Assembly (NCBI GenBank): GCA_027001345.1
Contig: JALTMS010000678.1
Span: 1 to 9,388 of the forward strand
Length of the DNA: 9,388 bases
Direction of reading: 5' to 3'
Source: Acidobacteriota bacterium
GTDB lineage: Bacteria > Acidobacteriota > Polarisedimenticolia > J045
Shown here: positions 5,449 through 9,388 of the stretch, piece by piece
How the letters are laid out: each line of letters opens with the position of its first letter
How positions within the stretch are numbered: position 1 is the stretch's first letter
Notes under the pieces: generated by a model
The model's database searches: none
What the model was told of the DNA's origin: nothing
Seen by the model: only the letters and a program-made list of their open reading frames with translations
Position numbers and translations under genes: made by a program

Positions 5449-7854
5449 TTGCCAGGATCGGAGAAAAGTTCCCGCTGGCTGCGGGATGGGGTCACGGCCC
5501 TCGGCGGCGCGGTGTTTCTCGCTGCCTGCGTCGGACTGGCCCGAGCCGACCTCGAGACGATCGGGGCCGTGGTGGTCTGCCTGCTGCTCATCGCGCTGCT
5601 CGGCCGCCTCTCGCTCCGCATGCCTCGCCGGGGCGTGGTGCTCTCGGTCTCTGAGCCGCTGGTCTTCGGCGTGCTGCTCTTCATCGGCCCCCTGCCCGCG
5701 GTCTTCCTCGCCGGTCTCGACGGGATGATCTCTTCGGCTCGACACACCCGGCGCCTGCGCCTGCGCCTGGCCAACGGGGCGATGATGTGCCTGTCGATCG
5801 GAATCGCAGGACTCGTCTTCGAGACCCTGGCGCCGGCCGGTTTCCGCGCGGATGCGACCCATGCCGAGAGCCTGGCGACAGCCACCATGCTGGCCTGCCT
5901 GGCCTTCTTCGGCGTCAACTCCGGGCTGGTCTCCCTCGGTGAAGCGATGACCAAGGGCCGCCGGCTCTTCGATGCCTGGCGAGAGACGACCTGGACGCTG
6001 CTGTCCTATTCCTTCAGCGCCGGCACGGCCCTGCTGGCCTGGATGTTCCACGCTCGCTGGGGCAACCTGGCGCTGGCGGTGGGAGTCCCGGCTCTGGCGG
6101 TGGTCTACTTCGTGGTCTGGACCCGGTTCGAGAAGATCGCCGGACAGGAACGGCATCACGCCGAGTTGCAGAATCTCCACCAGCGCACCATGGAGGCCTT
6201 CGCCCTGGCCATCGACAGCCGCCATCCTCGTGCCCGGGGCCACGCACGCCGAGTCCAGGCCTATACCAACGAGATTGCCCGCCGGCTGATCGCCACCACG
6301 ACGGATCCCGACATCCGGCAACTCGGCTCCGCCTGGCTGGCCAGCCTTTCTGCCGCAGCCTTGTTGCACGACATCGGCAAGCTCGGCGTCCCCGACCAAC
6401 TGCTGAGCAAGTGTCTCGGGGAACTCAGCGAAGGCGAACTCGACCGGCTGCGCCGGCATCCCGCGATCGGAGCCGCGATCCTCGGCGGGATTCCCTTCCC
6501 CTTTCCCCTCGACCGGGCGATTCGCCACCACCACGAACGCTGGGACGGGCTGGGCTACCCTGACGAGCTGAGGGGTGAGGAGATCCCCCTCGCCGCCCGC
6601 CTGATCGGCGTGGCCGACACTCTCGATCACCTACACCTGAACTATGTCGGCCCCGAAGCCCGACGCACGGAAACCATGCGCCTGCGCATGGCGGAACAGG
6701 CGGGACGGCAGCTCGATCCCTCGCTGGTGGAGATCTACTGCGACCATGCCCAGGACATCGAACGGGCCGTCGCATCCCTGATCCAGAGCGAAGGGACGAC
6801 CCAGGAAACCTCGGAAGAGACCGAAGCTCTCGAGGACATCGACCGGGCCCAGAAGGAAGCAGGCGTGCTCTACGACCTGGCGCGGCAGCTCGGCAGCACC
6901 CTCGACATGCAGGATACGGCGGTTACGGTTCTGCACCGCCTGGTGGAGTTGCTGCCCGCCACCTCCGCCTGCCTCTACGTCTATGACGAACAGGCGCGCA
7001 TGCTGATACCCCAGGCGGCCATCGGCCCGCTGACCGACGTCCTCGAGACCCGCCGTTTCGCTCCGGGGGAAGGCACGGCAGGCTGGTGTTACCAGACCGG
7101 CGAGCCGCTGCTGGGGGCCGATCCTCGGGTCGATCTGGGCCGGCAGATTCCCGAAGGACCCCACCCGGTGGCAACCCAGGCCGTCATCCCGATCACCGAC
7201 GAAGGCGGCACCTGCGGCGTGATCTCCCTGTTCGCCGACCGGACCCGGGTCTTCGACGCCGACCAGCTTCGGGTACTCGATGCAGTGGTGCCCCAGATCG
7301 CCCGCGCCCTGGCCAATGCCCGGCTCTACGAATCGACGCGGACCACGTCGATGACCGACGCCCTGACCTCCCTGCCCAACAGCCGCTTCCTCTACTCCCA
7401 GTTCGACAAGGAACTGGCCCGGGCGACCCGAAAGGGCATGCCCCTGTCGGTGGTGGTGCTCGATCTCGACGGCTTCAAGCCGATCAATGACACCTATGGC
7501 CACCAGGCGGGTGACGCGGTGCTGCGCCAGGTGGCGGTGTTGCTCCGCGAAGCTTTCCGGCACGAGGACATCGTCTGTCGCTACGCCGGCGACGAGTTCG
7601 TCGCCTTGCTGCCGGAAACGTCACCGGAGGAAGCGGCACGGATCGTCGGCCGCGTGCAGCAGACCCTCTCCTCGACGGCGATTCCGATCAAGGCCGGCTC
7701 GTCGGAGCCCACGGTCAAGGTGGGGATCAGCGCCGGCTGGGCCTGCTTCCCCCTCGACGGCACCAGCCTCGAAGAGCTGGTGCATCGGGCGGACAAGGAG
7801 ATGTACCGCGACAAGTCCCGCCGCTACGCCGAATCCGGCGCCACCCCGAGATAG
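5449..7854 (+). CDS. Membrane HD-GYP / GAF / GGDEF dual c-di-GMP enzyme
   Basis: This 801-residue protein starts at TTG 5449. It begins with about seven transmembrane segments (roughly residues 14-33, 35-53, 70-90, 109-131, 143-163, 181-200, 204-225), a MASE-like integral membrane sensor. The HD-GYP phosphodiesterase domain (about 245-420) has GH (H265), HDIGKLGVP (H307, D308, K311), RRHP (H337), HHHERWDGLGYP (H360-H362, GYP 369-371) and VADTLD (D390). All main metal-binding histidines and aspartates seem present, although the usual early Glu of the AIEARDP motif is Asp (AIDSRHP). A GAF domain (about 468-623) follows. A GGDEF cyclase domain (about 628-793) has DLDGFKPIND (D672, D681), the signature as AGDEF (713-717) and an intact RxxD inhibitory site (R704, D707) at the correct spacing. 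It should both make and break c-di-GMP, with net output set by the membrane and GAF sensors. A sigma-54 promoter precedes it; its 3' end overlaps the kinase gene on the other strand. Confidence 0.93.
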   Translation: MPGSEKSSRWLRDGVTALGGAVFLAACVGLARADLETIGAVVVCLLLIALLGRLSLRMPRRGVVLSVSEPLVFGVLLFIGPLPAVFLAGLDGMISSARHTRRLRLRLANGAMMCLSIGIAGLVFETLAPAGFRADATHAESLATATMLACLAFFGVNSGLVSLGEAMTKGRRLFDAWRETTWTLLSYSFSAGTALLAWMFHARWGNLALAVGVPALAVVYFVVWTRFEKIAGQERHHAELQNLHQRTMEAFALAIDSRHPRARGHARRVQAYTNEIARRLIATTTDPDIRQLGSAWLASLSAAALLHDIGKLGVPDQLLSKCLGELSEGELDRLRRHPAIGAAILGGIPFPFPLDRAIRHHHERWDGLGYPDELRGEEIPLAARLIGVADTLDHLHLNYVGPEARRTETMRLRMAEQAGRQLDPSLVEIYCDHAQDIERAVASLIQSEGTTQETSEETEALEDIDRAQKEAGVLYDLARQLGSTLDMQDTAVTVLHRLVELLPATSACLYVYDEQARMLIPQAAIGPLTDVLETRRFAPGEGTAGWCYQTGEPLLGADPRVDLGRQIPEGPHPVATQAVIPITDEGGTCGVISLFADRTRVFDADQLRVLDAVVPQIARALANARLYESTRTTSMTDALTSLPNSRFLYSQFDKELARATRKGMPLSVVVLDLDGFKPINDTYGHQAGDAVLRQVAVLLREAFRHEDIVCRYAGDEFVALLPETSPEEAARIVGRVQQTLSSTAIPIKAGSSEPTVKVGISAGWACFPLDGTSLEELVHRADKEMYRDKSRRYAESGATPR
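7824..7854. other. 31-bp tail-to-tail coding overlap
   Basis: The + strand c-di-GMP gene stops at TAG 7852-7854. The - strand LPS kinase gene runs through to TAG 7826-7824. The last nine codons plus stop of the former are therefore antisense to the end of the latter. No room remains for an independent intergenic terminator between them. Confidence 0.85.
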
Positions 7855-8579
7855 CTTTCCAGCAGAGCCCGGCGACGTTGGGCGGTGACGGGCCCCGCAT
7901 GACCGAAGATCTTCCGCCACGACCTGTCGAAGCGCTCGAAGGCCCGCCGTCGCAGTCGCGGCGGCACGCCCCCCTCGTACCAGCGGGCGCGGTCGAGGTC
8001 GATCACCATCACCTCCCACCCCCCCTGGGGGCGAGACTGCGCCAGGAAGTTGCCCAGGTTCAGGTCGGGATGGTGAAGACCGGCAGCCTGTACGCGGGCG
8101 ATCAGCGTCAGAACGGCCTCGAGCAGTTCCTCGGCAGCCGCTCCGGGCATCGGCTCCGAAAACCAACAAGCCAGATCGCGGGCCAGTTCCACCAGGGGCG
8201 TGATCTGCCAGACTCTCCATCCCGGGCGGGCCCGGCGAAACACCAGTCCCCAGGTGTCCAGCACCGGCAGACCGGCGGCCGCGGCCTTGCGGCCGACCTC
8301 CAGTTCACCGCGGAAACGGTCGAGCCTGAAGTAACGCTCGGCGTTGAGACGGGCGGGCAGGCCACCCCGCAGGCACTGCTTGATCCACACCCGCCCCGCC
8401 GCGGTCGAGGCGACGCCGCGGGGTCCGCGGCCGGTGCCGGGCAGGTCGGGGCGGGCCGCGACCAGGCGCCAGGGCTCGGCGACACCGGCCGCTTCGAGTG
8501 GCTCCGCCACTGCCTGGCGCCACCACGCTCCGCCCCCCTCGAGAGGCCGCCAGACGAATCCCTCGGGAGGGGAGTGCAT
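7824..8579 (-). CDS. LPS core kinase, WaaP/KdkA (Kdo or heptose kinase) family
   Basis: This 251-residue protein has a eukaryotic-like kinase fold of the lipopolysaccharide kinase family, which phosphorylates Kdo or inner-core heptose on the cytoplasmic side of the inner membrane. A loose glycine loop (GTGRGPRG, 48-55) precedes the ATP-binding lysine K67 in VWIKQ. E92 or E94 in GELEVGRK fits the helix C glutamate. The catalytic loop HHPDLNLGNFL has D172 and N177, and the metal-binding motif is VIDLDRAR (D194 or D196). The loop HxDLNxxN and the length near 250 residues favour KdkA, the Kdo kinase, over WaaP, but I do not separate the two firmly. The ATG shares one base with the tatC stop (TGATG), so the two genes are translationally coupled; only a G-rich, weak ribosome site precedes it. 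The 3' end overlaps the convergent c-di-GMP gene. Confidence 0.87.
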   Translation of the reverse strand: MHSPPEGFVWRPLEGGGAWWRQAVAEPLEAAGVAEPWRLVAARPDLPGTGRGPRGVASTAAGRVWIKQCLRGGLPARLNAERYFRLDRFRGELEVGRKAAAAGLPVLDTWGLVFRRARPGWRVWQITPLVELARDLACWFSEPMPGAAAEELLEAVLTLIARVQAAGLHHPDLNLGNFLAQSRPQGGWEVMVIDLDRARWYEGGVPPRLRRRAFERFDRSWRKIFGHAGPVTAQRRRALLESYLGVAPDSA

Positions 8580-9376
8580 CACCCCCCAGTCCGGGGGCGG
8601 GCCAGCCAGGCCACCACGATGCTGATCAGATAGAGCACCAGCATCGGCAGGGCGAAGATCGTCATCGTGATCATGTCGGGGGTGGGGGTCAGGATCGCCG
8701 CGGCGAGGAAACAGAGGAAGATCGCCACGTCGATCTTGCGCAGCAGGAAGCGGGCGGTGACCAGGTCCAGGCGGGCCAGGGCGAAGACCACCAGGGGCAT
8801 CTCGAACACCGCCCCGAGGCCGAGGAGCAGCTTGGTGGCGAAGCCGAAGGCATAGTCCACGGTGATGTGGGACTCGAACTGCTCGCCCTGGGAGGCGAGA
8901 AAACCCACCGCGGCGGGCAGGGCCACGATGTAGCAGAACACGGCGCCGGCGGAAAAGAGCATGGTACCGACCAGCATCACCGGCACGACCCAGCGCCGCT
9001 CCCGGCGGTAGAGTCCCGGAGCGATGAAGGCCCAGGCCTGGTAAAAGACCCACGGCAGCGAGACGAAGATGCCACCGACGAACGCCGCCTTGACCTTGTT
9101 CATGAAGGCCTCGGCAGGACGAATCACCGACAGGGTGTCGAAGGCCTGTTGGATCGGAGAGAGCAGGATCTGCAAGAGCTGATCGGCGAAGGCCCAGCAG
9201 GCCAGGACTCCCACCAATACGCCGAGGGCAGCGAAAAAGACTCGCCGCCGCAGCTCGTCCAAGTGCTCGAGGAACGACATGCGAGCAGCGGGCGCGTCTT
9301 GATCGGCCGGCGCCTCGGGGGGCGGCTCCGGCTCTGGGAGTACGGCGCTGTCCCGACCCTCCTTGTCGGTACTCAC
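8579..9376 (-). CDS. tatC: Twin-arginine translocase subunit TatC
   Basis: This 265-residue inner-membrane protein is the receptor of the Tat pathway, binding twin-arginine signal peptides of folded exported proteins. It has the TatC signature MSFLEHLDELRRR (33-45), the second cytoplasmic loop WAFIAPGLYRRERR (115-128, including F117 and E126), the intramembrane glutamate E192 in VFEMP, and PTPDMITM (231-238) near the last helices. Six membrane segments are apparent, as expected. A 32-residue acidic, Pro-rich N-terminal extension precedes the signature. An internal ATG at 9280 would remove it, but GTG 9376 has GGAG 8 nt upstream and is preferred. The GTG forms GTGA with an open frame ending ESSS at 9375-9373, suggesting that another gene, plausibly tatA or tatB, ends just outside the window. 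The LPS kinase gene follows with a one-base overlap. Confidence 0.96.
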   Translation of the reverse strand: MSTDKEGRDSAVLPEPEPPPEAPADQDAPAARMSFLEHLDELRRRVFFAALGVLVGVLACWAFADQLLQILLSPIQQAFDTLSVIRPAEAFMNKVKAAFVGGIFVSLPWVFYQAWAFIAPGLYRRERRWVVPVMLVGTMLFSAGAVFCYIVALPAAVGFLASQGEQFESHITVDYAFGFATKLLLGLGAVFEMPLVVFALARLDLVTARFLLRKIDVAIFLCFLAAAILTPTPDMITMTIFALPMLVLYLISIVVAWLARPRTGG

Positions 9377-9388
9377 GAACTGGACTCC

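Noticed and set aside
5239..6630. Long - strand open frame across the divergent region and c-di-GMP gene
   Set aside because: It lies antisense to transmembrane and HD-GYP coding sequence, crosses the sigma-54 element, and has an E/G/Q/R-rich product with no recognisable fold.
8580..9053. N-terminal extension of the LPS kinase frame into tatC
   Set aside because: The frame is open by GC content only. TatC motifs occupy the same DNA in another frame, and ATG 8579 overlaps the tatC stop, marking the true start.
1..9388. CRISPR arrays, insertion sequences, tRNA or rRNA genes
   Set aside because: No regularly spaced repeats, transposase motifs, terminal inverted repeats or tRNA-like cloverleaf were seen. 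Nearly all sequence is accounted for by the genes listed.

Overview
The window is GC-rich DNA, gene-dense on both strands, with strong G/C preference at third codon positions. It encodes a heptosyltransferase-like glycosyltransferase and a Kdo/heptose-kinase-like protein, so the organism is very probably a diderm, LPS-making bacterium. The high GC, the GTG/TTG starts, the sigma-54 signalling and the c-di-GMP proteins would fit Acidobacteriota, Myxococcota or related deltaproteobacterial-type lineages. The sequence alone does not settle this.

Left arm (1-2631, + strand): the 3' end of an unidentified gene, a GT9 glycosyltransferase resembling heptosyltransferase I, and an exported TPR protein. 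They are linked by ATGA and GTGA stop/start overlaps and look like one translationally coupled envelope operon. Only 32 bp separate the TPR gene from the convergent regulator gene, and no convincing terminator is visible there.

Centre (2664-7854): a soluble PAS-containing histidine kinase and an NtrC-type sigma-54 activator are coupled by an ATGA overlap on the - strand. They diverge from a large membrane protein on the + strand with the order 7TM, HD-GYP, GAF, GGDEF, which is a predicted dual c-di-GMP hydrolase/cyclase. The 221-bp intergenic region holds a near-consensus sigma-54 -24/-12 element (TGGCACG-N4-TTGTA) facing the c-di-GMP gene. It also holds three inverted repeats about 105-160 bp upstream of the predicted transcription start. 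This suggests a compact circuit in which kinase and activator drive a sigma-54-dependent c-di-GMP turnover enzyme next door. It is the most interesting part of the window.

Right arm (7824-9376, - strand): tatC, encoding the twin-arginine translocase receptor, followed by a WaaP/KdkA-family LPS core kinase that starts within the tatC stop codon (TGATG). The 3' end of the kinase gene overlaps the 3' end of the c-di-GMP gene tail-to-tail by 31 bp.

Several starts are better placed than the longest open frames suggest: the kinase at GTG 5227, the c-di-GMP protein at TTG 5449 and the glycosyltransferase at ATG 104. In the first two cases a clear Shine-Dalgarno motif decides it.
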